This document shows positions 47,901 to 58,472 of a DNA stretch of 64,000 nucleotides, one piece after another. Source of the stretch: Erythroxylum novogranatense (lineage: Eukaryota; Streptophyta; Magnoliopsida; Malpighiales; Erythroxylaceae); the NCBI GenBank assembly GCA_029891385.1, contig CM057232.1:70085824-70149823 (forward strand), written 5' to 3'. The position numbers and the translations under genes were made by a program. Within the stretch, counting starts at the first letter, position 1, and every line of letters starts with the position of its first letter. The notes beneath the pieces were generated by a model. The model did not search any database. It saw nothing but the letters and a program-made list of their open reading frames with translations, and was not told the origin of the DNA.

Positions 47901-48396
47901 CAACCTTCCCCTCAATTTTTGTACTATCATGCTTTTCTTGAAGTTTTTCGTCATTTCTTTGTTACATTGCCTCTATACTCTTTTTTAATTGCATGTGGTT
48001 TTTATGTACCTCTTTTGGTGCCAATGGAGCAAGAACAAATTTTTGATCTCCTATAGTAAATGAGTACCTATTCTTAAAACCATCATGTAACACTCTTCTA
48101 TCATATTGCCAAGGTTGATCGAGCAATAAATGACTAGCATGCATAGGTACAACATCACAAAGTACTTGATCAGAATACTTTCCAATGGAGAAAGATATAA
48201 GGACTTCTTTATTTACCTTGATTTCCCTCATGTCATTCAGCTATTTTAGTCTATGCGGCCTTGGGTGTTTCAAGCACTCCAACCCTAGTTTTTTCACCAT
48301 CAATGTACTAGCCACATTAGTGCAGCTCTCCCCATCAATGATCAGGCTACAAATCTTCTCATTCAATAGGCATCTAGAATGAAATATGTTTTCCCT
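44917..48396 (-). pseudogene. pol: Gypsy pol: protease, RT, RNase H, integrase in one register with stops
   Basis: One register runs from gag to 44917 without a frameshift. Domains are protease (SLIIDGESCTNVAS near 48330), RT ([18 protein letters not shown] near 47390; active site CFDDILI near 47055, where relatives have YFDDILI), RNase H ([38 protein letters not shown]), integrase zinc domain (H-x-H then CYSCVAC near 45960) and catalytic core ([23 protein letters not shown]). The C-terminal domain has WIWVHFRKERFP and GDGPFQMLERVNNNAYRVDL. Stop codons begin at 48243, 47964, 46179, 45885, 45513 and 45354, with one more at the gag end (48399). At least three replace conserved Trp. The 5' half of the element is missing. 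Confidence 0.92.
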
Positions 48397-48942
48397 TTAC
48401 TCAATTCCATCTTCCTTCACTTGAGCATTCAAAACTTGCCTAGTAACAAGTAATTCATCCCTGGATGCATCCTCAACTTCCATATCAGAACAATCTTCCA
48501 ACTCAGGCATGGAAGCCAAATCATCTTCTTCCTCCTCAGACACAACTTCTCCTCCTCTCACAAACATTGTTTTCTTGTTTTCACATTGAGAATCAATATG
48601 ACCAATACTAAGACATTTAAAGCATTTAATAGTCCTATGTTTTTCAGAATTGGAACTAGAAGAACTAGGAGTTTTGAAAGTACCTTTTGGATTTGCCTTG
48701 TTCTTCTCTTCCTTTAACTTGTCTTTGTTCTTCTCATCCTTCTTGGACCATTTGGAGTTCCAATTTGTAGTAGAGTTTGGGTAAGAAACCTTATTGGAGC
48801 TTTTGTACTTGAGTTGCCTCTCCACCTTCATAGCCATATTCACCATCTCCTCTAACTCCACATAATGGTGCAATTCAATAACATTGACAATGTCTTTGTT
48901 CAAACCAACCAAGAAACGTGCCATGGTGGCTTCTCTTTCTTT
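48397..48942 (-). pseudogene. gag: Gypsy gag C-terminal part with CCHC zinc knuckle
   Basis: The protein text begins EREATMARFLVGLNKDIVNV, the end of the retrotransposon gag domain, and continues YVELEEMVNMAMKVERQLK. A Ser/Lys-rich linker and a zinc knuckle CFKCLSIGHIDSQC follow, then an acidic segment and QVLNAQVKEDGIE. It is in register with pol. The N-terminal gag domain and the 5' LTR are cut off exactly where a Sirevirus-like LTR starts at 48943. The Met at 48924 is internal to the family's gag and not a true start. Confidence 0.88.
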
Positions 48943-49190
48943 TGTTAGCGATCTAGAAGGGGGGTTGAATAGATCTTTAAAGCTTTTTCGTAAAATTCTA
49001 CAATAAAATCATAAGTTAATTCACACAAAAACAATTTAATCAAATTTAAATGTAAAGAGTAGGGAAGAAGAACAAACATTGTTTTTATAGAGGTTCGGTG
49101 CTAAGACCTATGTCCTCTACCTAAGCTCCCACTTAGGATTTGGCAAACCACTTTACTACACACTTTTTAGTTTAGTGTGAACTTTTACAA

Positions 49191-49386
49191 CACCACTTGA
49201 TTTCCGGCTCAAGCTACCTTTATAACCGATTTGTTTTTCGGCACAAATCCTACCAACACCACTTGATTTCCGGCTCAAGCTACCTTTACAATTGATTTGT
49301 CTTCCGGCACAAATCCTACCAACATCACTTGATTTCTGGCTCAAGCTACCTTTACAATTGATTTGTCTTCCGGCACAAATCCTACC
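49191..49386. repeat. Three-copy 66-bp tandem repeat in the Sirevirus-like LTR
   Basis: Units start at 49191, 49257 and 49323 and share CACTTGATTTC-GGCTCAAGC and TTCGGCACAAATCCTACC-type text. The 66-bp unit is a multiple of three, which produces a spurious open frame on the minus strand. Confidence 0.9.
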
Positions 49387-49706
49387 TCACAAGTGATTCT
49401 CCTCTAATCAGTCAACTCACAGTAATAATGGGATAAAGATGAATAACTCTTAGTACAAAAATGAATGGAATTCAGACCAAGCTAAGAGTTGTATGAGAGC
49501 AAATTCTTGGAACTATAATAGTATACTTTGATTTTTGCGTTCCTACCATTTCCCTTGATATTTCTCTATTTATTTGCAAGCTATAGGATGATTATAGCCG
49601 TTGGGGATGTCCACTAGCCGTTGTTGATATTTCCTAGCCGTTCCTTGATTTCCTCCTTTCCATTTGTGACTAATTGACTTCGTCAGAATCAGTTTGTTGT
49701 ACTCGT

Positions 49707-49932
49707 AAGTCGACTTGTCGTGGTGTGTAAGTCGACTTGTGTAAGTCGACTTGTAACAACGATTTTCTTAAAACTTTGTCTCCGCTCTTCTATAAGTCAA
49801 CTTATGCAGTGTAAGTCGACTTGTAACCTTCGATAAGTCGACTTATAGTCTATTAGTCGACTTGTGTTGTTCTCAACCTGACAGATCTTGATATATTAGT
49901 CGACTTATGATTTACTAGTCGACTTATGTTGG
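49707..49932. repeat. Cluster of TAAGTCGACTTA-type palindromes
   Basis: Eight intact AGTCGACT cores plus one changed to AGTCAACT, spaced irregularly over 225 bp, each with symmetric TA/AT flanks such as TAAGTCGACTTAT. Confidence 0.85.
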
Positions 49933-50231
49933 CTTCAACGGTTATATTGTAGAAAATCTTGATCTTTAATTGTTGGGATACATATCTTTGAAGATCTTTA
50001 TCCATAATCTTCATCCTTGAATATCTCTAGCACATTTAAGGAAATTTCCATCTTGATTCCACAATGATTAATCTCTTGCCCATCAAGGATTAATGCTATC
50101 TTGATTTGCACAATTCTTTTATTGAATATCAATCACAAAATACCTGAAATAATTTCTTTACCAATTCTATACATTTTATTATTATCAAAACATAAGTGGG
50201 ATTTAATTTGTCAACCACCATTGGTCCAACA

Positions 50232-50560
50232 ATCTCCCCCTTTTTGATAATGACAAAGCATTTAGAAATTATTTAAGAAATTGAAAACAAAGAAACATTG
50301 ATCAAGGTTTTTAAGCCTTGTCTTTTTAGTTAGAAGTCTCCCCCTCAATCATATAAATCATTGAATTTAACAACCTTGTAAGATCAAATGCATAAGAGTT
50401 GTATAATTCATAAATTTAATATAAATTCAATTCAAAGACAATTTAACATACATACTCCCCCTTAATCAAGTAACTAAAGAATATCCAATTTCCCATTTTA
50501 CTCCCCCTTTTTGTCATAATCAAAACAACTAATATGAAATGTCGCAAATATGAAGAGAAA
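50232..50560 (-). other. Repeated polypurine-tract-like modules next to the Sirevirus-like LTR
   Basis: CTCCCCCTTTTTGATAATGA (50234), CTCCCCCTCAATC (50338), CTCCCCCTTAATCA (50455) and CTCCCCCTTTTTGTCATAAT (50501) recur at roughly 50-115-bp spacing. Multiple copies of this motif upstream of the 3' LTR are typical of Sireviruses. Confidence 0.75.
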
Positions 50561-52050
50561 AAATTATCGCAATTACATTAAATATAGAAACAAGTCATCA
50601 AACACAAATAGTCTCAAGTAGCAAGCAAATACACTCTATCCCGATTTGTTAAGTGAAGGCCTTAAAGAAAATCACAAAATTAAACTAAAAAGTAAACAAA
50701 GTTAACTGTGAGCAAAAATGAACAGATTAATTAAATTGAAAAACACTTGAGAATTAGTTTCACTAATTTAATCTCCTATATGTGACTAAGAGGAAATTAT
50801 TGGATAGTTGGCTTAATAAAATACCATTTGGGTTCTAAAATCGATTAAAATAGCAAACTAATCTAACTTTTATATTCGACAAGTTTATCATCCAAATTAA
50901 TTATTAAACCTAACTAATAATTACCACTAAAGTTAATATATTTCTAATTTATAACTTAAGCGTACATAGTTTCTCGTTCCATATTAAACTTCTTCTCTCG
51001 ATCCTTCGTTTAATACCAAAATGATGCAAAGATTGGTCAAGCTATTACATCCATTCAGTTCAAAAATTATAGCAAATATAAGACAATAACATAGTCCCTC
51101 AAGCATGCATATTTGACTAAAATACCTACATTAATCCTCAAGAAAAAGAGATTAGCCCATCATGAAAACAACAAAATTCATCATATTCAAATACTTCAAT
51201 CTCATCTATATCAGTATAAGAGAGGCATCAAAGCAATAAACCAAGTGGAAACCTGAAATGAACTATCGAAAGCTAACAGAGTATAAGTCTATCAACTAAC
51301 AAAGGAGTAAGTTTAGTAAAACACAAAAAGTAAAAAACATAATTAGAAAATGATTGTTCGGATGAGAGATTTGTGGTGATCTCCTGTCACTCTTAAACTT
51401 TCTACATTGACTCTTGCCTTGTGCTTCTATTTGGGTTCTTACCCAATCGAATGGTTGCTCAAGTTCACCAGGATTCAGCTTCAGCTCTCACTTTTTGCCT
51501 CTATTCTAAGCTTTAACCCCTCTATTGTGTTTATCTCTTCCTCTGCCTTCTTTCTCTCTATCTGTTTTATGGCCCTAAATGAGTCTCAGTGTGGTGTGAA
51601 AGATGAGTATGATGGAATGTGGAATTTTGAATGTAAAATGTGCCACCACCCTCCTTACTCTTTTTGTTTGTAGTTTGTTTTAGGTCTAGGTTTTGGAGTT
51701 GTCCTTCCTGCATATGAAATATAGTAAGTTGTTGAATTAAAGAAAAAACAAGTCACAATGGTGACTTTGTTTGTTACCCCTGTAAGGGCTGGTCACTACT
51801 GTGACTTAAGCTTGTCACAGTGGTGATACCTTTAGTCATCACCTTTCTATGTTTTTCTTTTTTTTTCATACAAATTATTTACGTGAACCTTCATTTTTCA
51901 TGCAAAAATTCTCAAAATAATTAATGAAATATTCTCACCATTTTACTCAATTCATCTCTCATTTTTGTCAAAACATAAGAATTTGTAACCAAAATCAATA
52001 TATGATGGCAATTAGAAGCAATAGAAACTAGACATAACATATATATCCTT
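50561..52050 (-). repeat. D2: LTR-like block matching D1
   Basis: 50620-51000 is collinear with D1. Farther right at 51755-51840 lie imperfect palindromes (GTCACAATGGTGAC, GTCACTACTGTGAC, GTCACAGTGGTGAT) like those in U3 of element A's LTR, which fits a minus-strand Athila-like LTR. The right edge is uncertain. The frame 51407-51673 inside it has no known motif. Confidence 0.55.
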
Positions 52051-52069
52051 CAACGGTTAGAGAGCAATT

Positions 52070-52440
52070 TGGGTATCTAAGACACCATAATGTGACCATA
52101 TAACATTCCAAAATGATGTATTCTTTCTTTACCCATTGTTATAGTGAACTAATTGTTTAATACTTCCCCTTATTTGAAGTAAACACTTTGTAATTGAAGA
52201 AATAGTTATAGGACTACCCATACAATAAAATAATCCTTGATGTAGTAACTATGTACCTACCTAGCCCAATTGAATTTTTACCCCTGATAAACTTCCAAAT
52301 TCTCTTAGCCAACAACGTTATATTGACAACCTTTAAGGGAATGAATCCGAGCTCACCTTAATTCTTGGGATATATACCTCCTTCTAATTAACCCTAGTTC
52401 TTTTGCCATCTTCCTTGCTTCCATTCTGTTAAAACTTTCC
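52070..52440 (-). pseudogene. LINE ORF2 fragment between RT and zf-RVT
   Basis: On the minus strand about 52350-52200 reads GELGFIPLKVVNITLLAKRI then WKFIRGKNS, matching the conserved GGLG...LLAKW-W phrase after the RT of plant L1-type LINEs. The remaining 130 bp looks like the next block with several stops. It is not part of the large LINE at 2.2-8.1 kb, whose equivalent text differs. Confidence 0.6.
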
Positions 52441-52849
52441 TAAGATTTTGTAAATTGTTTTAATGTCTAAGCAAGGGAATGCTAAGTGAAATGCCCAGCA
52501 TATATTCAGTGAGCTCAATATTAAGGATATTAATTGTGCCCTTTTAGCTCTAGTTAGAGATTTAGAGCTCTAACTATTTTTCCTAAATTGTATTTTCCCC
52601 ATTAGAGGCATTAAGTCAGAATGGGTGGGCTTAGTAAAGGATATATGGAAACTTAAAATTAGTTAGGGGAGTTATTAGTGCATAAAACTTGTTAGGGATG
52701 AAAACTATATTTCATTATAAGAGGAATTTGTTGAAAGGTACACCCCATTCTTCTCATTATTAACTTGATGTCTTGAGATTTTTCCAAACAGTTTTAAGAT
52801 AGTAATTTAAGAGGTAATTCAGTGAGGATTAGCTTTTAAGAATGTATCC
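52441..52849. other. Spacer between LINE fragment and element C gag
   Basis: AT-rich, nothing recognised. The left part of element C, including its 5' LTR, should lie here but was not identified. Confidence 0.4.
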
Positions 52850-53210
52850 TATAAGAATACATATAATTTATGGTGGAGCAACCCCTATGCATATGGATGG
52901 AATGACTATGCTCCAACTAAATATGTATAACAACAATAGCAAGAAGAAATTTTATAGGTAAAATAATGGAATACCTTGTCAAGAGTGAAGCTAGCCGACA
53001 TAAATTTGAGAAGAGATTATCTTCACCTGAATATATTGAGAATAATATCTCATACTATATGAGCTTACTAATGTCTCAGAGTGAAAAAGAGATGAAGGTC
53101 AATTTTATAAATGAAGTTGCATCTCAAAAAGACGAGGAGGTAATTGATGCTATAGGAGAGGACGATGAATAGATGATAGAGGTAGCGGAGGAAGAAGAGG
53201 AATAGAAAAC
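52850..53210 (+). pseudogene. gag: Element C gag C-terminal remnant (Athila-like)
   Basis: A short stretch reads NPYAYGWNDYAPTKYV (52878), matching the Asn/Tyr-rich linker before the gag C-terminal helix in Athila-like elements. The frame 52966-53172 that follows is helical and acidic (EKRLSSPEYIENN, SQKDEEVIDAIGEDDE). The zinc-knuckle and protease parts are not seen. Confidence 0.5.
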
Positions 53211-54443
53211 CTCTATCTAAGAAGAAGAAGTAGAGAAGTGGTAAGAGATTATTGAAGTAGAAAAAGGGGCAGAAGCCTTTGTCCAGGAAGAGAAAGTGGA
53301 AGAGTGCATAAAGGAGATTAAAGAAGAACTAGAGTAGGAGCCAATTAAGGAAACTGCTAATGAATCATTGGTGTTAACTTGAGTGAGAAGGGTTCCCACT
53401 TTCTACATGACAAACTGGTTATGTAAACTGAAGATTCAGAGAATTTGTTATCCCTTATTTTATTAACAGTTTGTCATTGAAAAATGCATTAATAGAGTCC
53501 ATTGGAGATATTAATTTAATAAATTATACCCTCATCATTATCTTGCAATAGGTAGTGTATTTATAGGCTACTAAATTGCCTTAGGGAGAAATGTATGAAA
53601 GCAAGCCACTGATTATAAACCCAAGATGATGGTAATGTGTAGGGTTCGTCAAGATAACGACATTAAACAAGCACTGGATGGGAGGCAATCCATGAATTAG
53701 AATAGGTTTTATTTTAAATTTTATGTTATTTCTATTTCCATACATCTAATTTAATTTCTTTAGTTTTATTTTTATTTTCTTTTATTATTTTATCCCTTTT
53801 CTTTATATTTTGCAAGGATATTAGTATATTATATTGGATAGACGGTCCCAAACTCATGACAATCAAATTAAAAAATTGTATTACTCAGGGAAGTACCAAA
53901 ATCCAATTCCTCACTTTTTATTCTTATGTTGTATTGTGTACATTGGGTATAATGTATAATTTGAAGTGTGGAGCTGAGTTAATAACTTTCTTAAGCTTAT
54001 AATAATCTTTGTTATCTAATTTAATTAACTAATATCTTGAATTAGTTGAAATCTATCCATAAATACTTTCATTTCAATATTGGTTATTGATTTGAATTAG
54101 TATGCAAAAGGATGATAGGTACAATAAACTTGCTATTCTAAGTCATATTTGTAGTAATCATTGAAATAGTGCAGTTGAATGAAAATTGCAAATTATTTAC
54201 ACACATATAATCATTTTTTGTGAGCTTTTGAGCTTAAGAGCAAAATTCATAAAATTTTTAAGCTCTTTTATTCTTTCATGTGTGTTGTCTTTCAAAGTTG
54301 AATAATTCTAGAACTTGCTTTTATTATACATATTGAAATCATATTTTGTTAAATTAAAAGAATTAAATTGATAAAGGCACTTAGATTTAACACTTATTTA
54401 TGCCTATTTCCTTAATAATTACCTTGCCATATTTTATCCTTTA
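53211..54443 (+). other. Element C internal spacer, left of the palindrome
   Basis: GAA/GAG-rich at first (53170-53340). Then GGGAGGCAATCCATGAATTAG at 53681 marks the post-pol position in Athila-like elements, and GTGTACATTGGGTATAATGT at 53935 corresponds to the A and B landmark at 29208 and 36117. There is no pol between gag and this landmark. Confidence 0.5.
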
Positions 54444-54448
54444 GGAAT
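54444..54448. repeat. Target-site duplication of the palindrome (left)
   Basis: GGAAT, matching 57715-57719. Confidence 0.75.
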
Positions 54449-55264
54449 TGTTGGACCCTGAATGTTTTTTAAAAGTTAGAGCTATTAATGAGAAATTTTG
54501 GCGAGTAGTCATGAGTAAAGAGCAAATGAATAAAAATTCTTGAACCAAGAAATGATAGATAAGAGTAAGGTAGAGACTGAGAAATGTGGATAGATTCATA
54601 TTTTGCCTTGGTGCTTTTAGTGGATAAGAGAATTCGAAATGGGAAGAATTAAGGTGAAAGTTAGAAGTAGAATGAAAGAAAAATTGAAGTTAAATTTGTG
54701 TAGTAAGTTGATAAAGAATATGTATATATGTGTATGTTCTATTATTGGTATTATGATTAATCATAGATTATAAATTTCTTTATAAATGATATTGATTTAA
54801 AATGAAGTTGAGAATGAGGGGTAAATTAAGTAGAAAAGGTGATCATAGTATGATTTGTGTTAAGGAAAGATTGTGAAACAAAATGGGTGGTTGATCTGAA
54901 AAATATTTACGGAGTATGCTTCAGTCTTTTAGCCACAACTTTTTCTTTAGTTATTCAAACAATATGATTCTTAATTTGGATTAAACTAGAAATATATGGA
55001 TACATTTCTTATGAGACTTCGAATTTAAATTTTGTCTTTAAGAATCTCAATATTTGTCATGAAGTTGAGAACTGGGTGTAGTGCATTGATGGATGAATGT
55101 AAAATTCGTGTTTTAAATTAGAGGGCAATTCTTGATTAATCTATGTTGATTTAGGCTAATGTATCTTCTAGAAAGTTGTAGATCTTTCTTCTATCTTTCC
55201 AACGGTATATAGTATGAAACATTTGGACTTTGGAGTCAAAGGTTATGGTCCTTATAAGGGAAGA

Positions 55265-55573
55265 TGTATCTTCTGCATTTTGCTTCTTCTACGTTTTGCT
55301 TCTTTTATGATGACGTGTCATCTATGTTTTTGTTTCTTCTGTGATGACGTCTCATCTATGATGATGTGTCATCTGTGTTTTTGCTTCTTCTGTGATAACG
55401 TCTCGTCTGTGATGACGTATCGTCTGTGTTTTGCTTCTTCTGTGATGACATGTCATTTGTGATGACGTTTCATATGTGTTTTTGCTTTTTCTGTGATGAC
55501 TTGGCATATGTGTTTTTGCTTCTTCTGTGATGACGTGTCATCTGTGTTTTGCTTCTTCTGTGATGACACATCA
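55265..55573. repeat. Tandem TGACGTGTCATCTGTG array, left arm
   Basis: Roughly 33-bp units of the type TTTGCTTCTTCTGTGATGACG-TGTCATCTGTG, in variable order. Mirrored at 56450-56880. Confidence 0.85.
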
Positions 55574-55583
55574 TCTGATACCA
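55574..55583 (-). other. Remnant primer-binding site at the palindrome junction
   Basis: Minus strand TGGTATCAGA, the first 10 nt of the initiator tRNA-Met site seen in E2, four bases from the LTR end at 55588. Beyond it sequence switches at once to the plus-strand LTR array. Confidence 0.75.
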
Positions 55584-55889
55584 CAACTGTTAGGCACCAT
55601 TTTTCGGAATCCAACTCTTGCGAAATCATGAAGCGTGAGTGTAAACCCATAGGGTTATTTCCATGAACTCTTATTAGGCCTCATCCCACAAGGGTGGCGT
55701 GTCCCATGACAATCAAACATCAAAACAAACTTCAAGAAAGCTTATTTATACTATTTCTAAACATATGTGGCTCTATGTCTCCAGTTTATTTAGAGACAAG
55801 AACCGACTCATTTGGAGATCCTATAATAAAGTTATGGCTGAAAGAATTGAACAGGGTTTTGACCTCAATCATATCGCACCTGCCTTAGG

Positions 55890-56440
55890 ACAATTAGCAT
55901 AACTGTCATTAGGGATATCGGATTAAGATCATATTAAGACAGTTTCAAGGAGGACTTTGAGATCTATAACTTTTATGAAGATCTCAAAGACAGATTCTAT
56001 CTTATCAAGGGTCAAAAATGGAGCAGAAGATAGGTACAGATGAAACCAAATGAAAAAGCAGACTAATGGAAAAAGACAGACGAATAGAGAAAATTGCTAT
56101 AACTTTCTCTAAAGATATTGGATTAAGGTGTTCTTTAGATGGTTTGAAATAAGACTTCAAGATCTACAACTTTCATAAAGACTAAAAAGATAGATTATAT
56201 CTTCTAAAGGGTAAAAAATGGAGCAGACGATAGGTACAGACGAAACCAAATGAAAAAGCAGACTAATGGAAAAAGACAGATGAATGAGAAAAAATGCTAT
56301 AACTTTCCCTAAAGATATCGGATTGAGATGTTATTTATATACTTAGAAATAAGACTTCAATATCTACAACTTTTATAAAGACCTCAAAGATAGATTCTAT
56401 CTTCTGAAGGGTCAAAAAAGGAACAGAAGATAGGCCAGGC
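55890..56440. repeat. 200-bp tandem repeats in the palindrome's central region
   Basis: GATATCGGATTAAGATC, GATATTGGATTAAGGTG and GATATCGGATTGAGATG start at 55914, 56114 and 56314, exactly 200 bp apart. Each unit also has ATAACTTT or ATCTACAACTTT-ATAAAGA and CAGAAGATAGG-type text. Similar words occur in the E1 array. Confidence 0.9.
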
Positions 56441-56449
56441 GAAAAAGCT

Positions 56450-56880
56450 GAAGAAGCAAAATACAAAAGAAGCAAAAAGCAGAAGAAGCAAAACACAGAT
56501 GACACGTATCACGGAAGGAGCAAAATACAGACGATACGTCATCACAGACAACACTTCATCACAGACGACATGTCATCACAGAAGAAGCAAAACATAGATG
56601 AAACGTCATCATAGATGACATGTCATCACAAAAGAAGCAAAAACACAGATGATGCATCATCACAGATGGCATGTCATCACAAATGACGTGACACGTCAAC
56701 ATAGAAGAAGCAAAAACATCAATGACACGTCATCAAAGAAGAAGCAAAACATAGATAACACGTCATCACAAATGACATGTCATCACAAAAGAAGCAAAAA
56801 CACAGATGACACATCATCACAAAAGAAGCAAAAACACAGATGACACATCATCACAAAAGAAGCAAAACATAGAAGAAGCA
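56450..56880. repeat. Tandem CACAGATGACACGTCATCA array, right arm
   Basis: The inverted counterpart of 55265-55573, longer by about 120 bp. It has about ten TGACG / CGTCA words, many as GACACGTCATC. Confidence 0.85.
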
Positions 56881-57714
56881 AAACACAAAAGATACATCTT
56901 CCCTTATAAGGACCATAACTTTTGACTCCAAAGTCCAAAAGTTTCATATTATATACCGTTGGAAAGATAGAAGAAAGAACTACAAATTTTTAGAAGATAC
57001 ATTTGCCTAAATTAGCCTAGATTAATCCAGAATTACCCTCAAATTTAAAATACGAATTTTACATTCATCCACCAATGTACTGCACCCAGTTCTCAACTTC
57101 ATAACAAATTTTGAGATTCTTAAAAATAGAATTTAAATTTGATGCCTTCATAGGAAATGTAGCCATATGTTTCTAGTTTAATCCAAATCAAGAATCATCT
57201 CATTTAAATAACTAGAGAAAAAGTTGTGGCTAAAATACTAAAGCATACTCTGTAAACATTTTCCAGATCAACTACCCATTTTGTTTCACAATCTTTCCTT
57301 AACACAAATCATACTAAGATCACCTTTTCTACTTCATTTACTCCTTATTCTAAACTTCATTTCAAATAAATATCATCTATAAAGAAATTTATAATCCATG
57401 ATTAATCATGAATACCAATAACAGAACATACATATATATACATATTCTTCATCAACTTACTACACAAATTCAACTTCATTTTTGCTCTCGTTCTACTTCT
57501 AACTTTCACCTTAATTCTTCCCATTTTGAAATCTCTTATCCACTAAAAACACCAAGGCAAAATATGAATCTATCCACATTTCTCATTCTCTACCTAACTC
57601 TTATCTATCATTTCTTGGTTCAAGAATTTTCATTCATTTGCTCTTTACTCATGACTACTCGCCAAAATTTCTCATTAATAACTCGAACTTCTAAGAAATG
57701 TACGGGGTCTAAAA

Positions 57715-57719
57715 GGAAT
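57715..57719. repeat. Target-site duplication of the palindrome (right)
   Basis: GGAAT, matching 54444-54448. Confidence 0.75.
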
Positions 57720-58460
57720 AATCAAGTTGAGCCTTAGCCTTTTTCATTGATTATAACCCACATTATTATCCTATCTTTCTTTGAAGCCTTTTTTTATTGT
57801 TTTAAATCCTGAAGGTTATTTATATTACTTAAATGTGTGAAATAGGAACTTTTGAAAGATGTAATATTTCTTTAATTCTGGTACATGATAAATGTTTGAA
57901 AATATTATAAAAAAAGTATAAAAAGAAGAGAAAAATGTGTACAGTACTAATGGATTTATAATGAAGTGACCTATATATTGTGAACAAGTTTCTTTAATGT
58001 TTTTCTTGTAAATTTTCTTCAATTTATCACACATTTATTATCCCATTAATACCTTATCTAAACCCCATCGCAACCTTATAAGGACCTTTTGACTTTTGTT
58101 TCTAGTTTACATACAAGTGGTGGAGATGTGATAATATTGCAAGCCTATGGTAAGAGTTCTACTATGCATTAATTTGAGAGTTTGATACTATAACTCTAAA
58201 CACTTGAGTGCCTTGAGCGAAACCTTGGTGAGGGTGTAAAGATTTATGCTTTTGATTTCAATAAGATTATTGATTTGATTATTATTAATATTAATTTATG
58301 AAGTTAGTTTTAGGATAACTTTATTCTACTTGTATGTTAATTTGATTAATATGATATGATGATTTAGTGTATGAATAGATAGGTGGGACGAATAAAGGAT
58401 GAATGTTGTAAAGTTGATAATTTAGATTATGATTTGCTTGAAGACAAATAAAAGCTTAAG
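57720..58460 (+). other. Element C spacer, right of the palindrome
   Basis: Continues element C to its polypurine tract. The 69-codon minus-strand frame at 57825-58034 has no motif. No coding evidence. Confidence 0.5.
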
Positions 58461-58472
58461 TGTGGGGATGTT
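58461..58472 (+). other. Polypurine tract of element C
   Basis: TGTGGGGATGTT, directly before TGATAAATAC. It follows AAAGCTTAAG, as in the pre-MITE sequence of element B. Confidence 0.75.

Larger units (their letters stand above)
48943..50231 (-). mobile_element. Sirevirus-like copia 3' LTR with truncated interior
   Basis: Bounded by TGTTAGCGATCTAG (48943) and TGGTCCAACA (50231). Immediately right lies ATCTCCCCCTTTTTGATAAT; read on the minus strand this is the G-rich polypurine tract before a 3' LTR. The interior continues right only to about 50560. The LTR has a three-copy 66-bp repeat (49191-49386) and a cluster of AGTCGACT palindromes (49707-49932). Its left edge cuts the gypsy gag. No matching 5' LTR is in the window. 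Confidence 0.8.
54449..57714. mobile_element. Palindromic LTR structure with a single target duplication
   Basis: The left end TGTTGGACCC (54449) and right end GGGGTCTAAAA (57714) are inverted copies of one LTR start, and GGAAT lies on both outer sides. The left arm (about 54449-55573) and right arm (57714-about 56440) are long inverted repeats, including the reversed text CTTTGGAGTCAAAGGTTATG (55233) and CATAACTTTTGACTCCAAAG (56923). The right half is a full LTR (55588-57714, minus strand). The left half is the first ~1.1 kb of the same LTR on the plus strand. They join 10 nt into a primer-binding site (TCTGATACCA, 55574-55583). It encodes nothing. Confidence 0.85.
55588..57714 (-). repeat. 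Full-length LTR (right half of the palindrome)
   Basis: On the plus strand it begins TGTTAGGCACC and ends GGGGTCTAAAA (one change from the expected TCTAACA). The start TGTTAGGC..CGGAATCCAACTCT matches the same place in the E2 LTR (23085, TGTTAGAC..AGAACCCAACTCT). A primer-binding site remnant lies directly left, as in E2, so this is a 5' LTR on the minus strand. Confidence 0.8.

Noticed and set aside
49156..49344. Repeat-containing minus-strand frame with a duplicated peptide
   Set aside because: It is produced by the 66-bp LTR tandem repeat, whose length is a multiple of three. No other coding evidence.
49191..49386. Regularly spaced repeats considered as a CRISPR-like array
   Set aside because: The units are contiguous 66-bp tandem copies without unique spacers, in an LTR of a plant retroelement.
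51407..51673. 88-codon hydrophobic frame considered as a membrane protein
   Set aside because: It lies in LTR-like sequence D2, lacks any known motif, and its hydrophobicity follows from the pyrimidine-rich strand.
55454..56880. Short open frames such as 55453-55650 and 56649-56843 with repeated SSQKKQK-like peptides
   Set aside because: They are translations of the tandem LTR array in the palindrome arms, and they mirror each other because of the inverted repeat.
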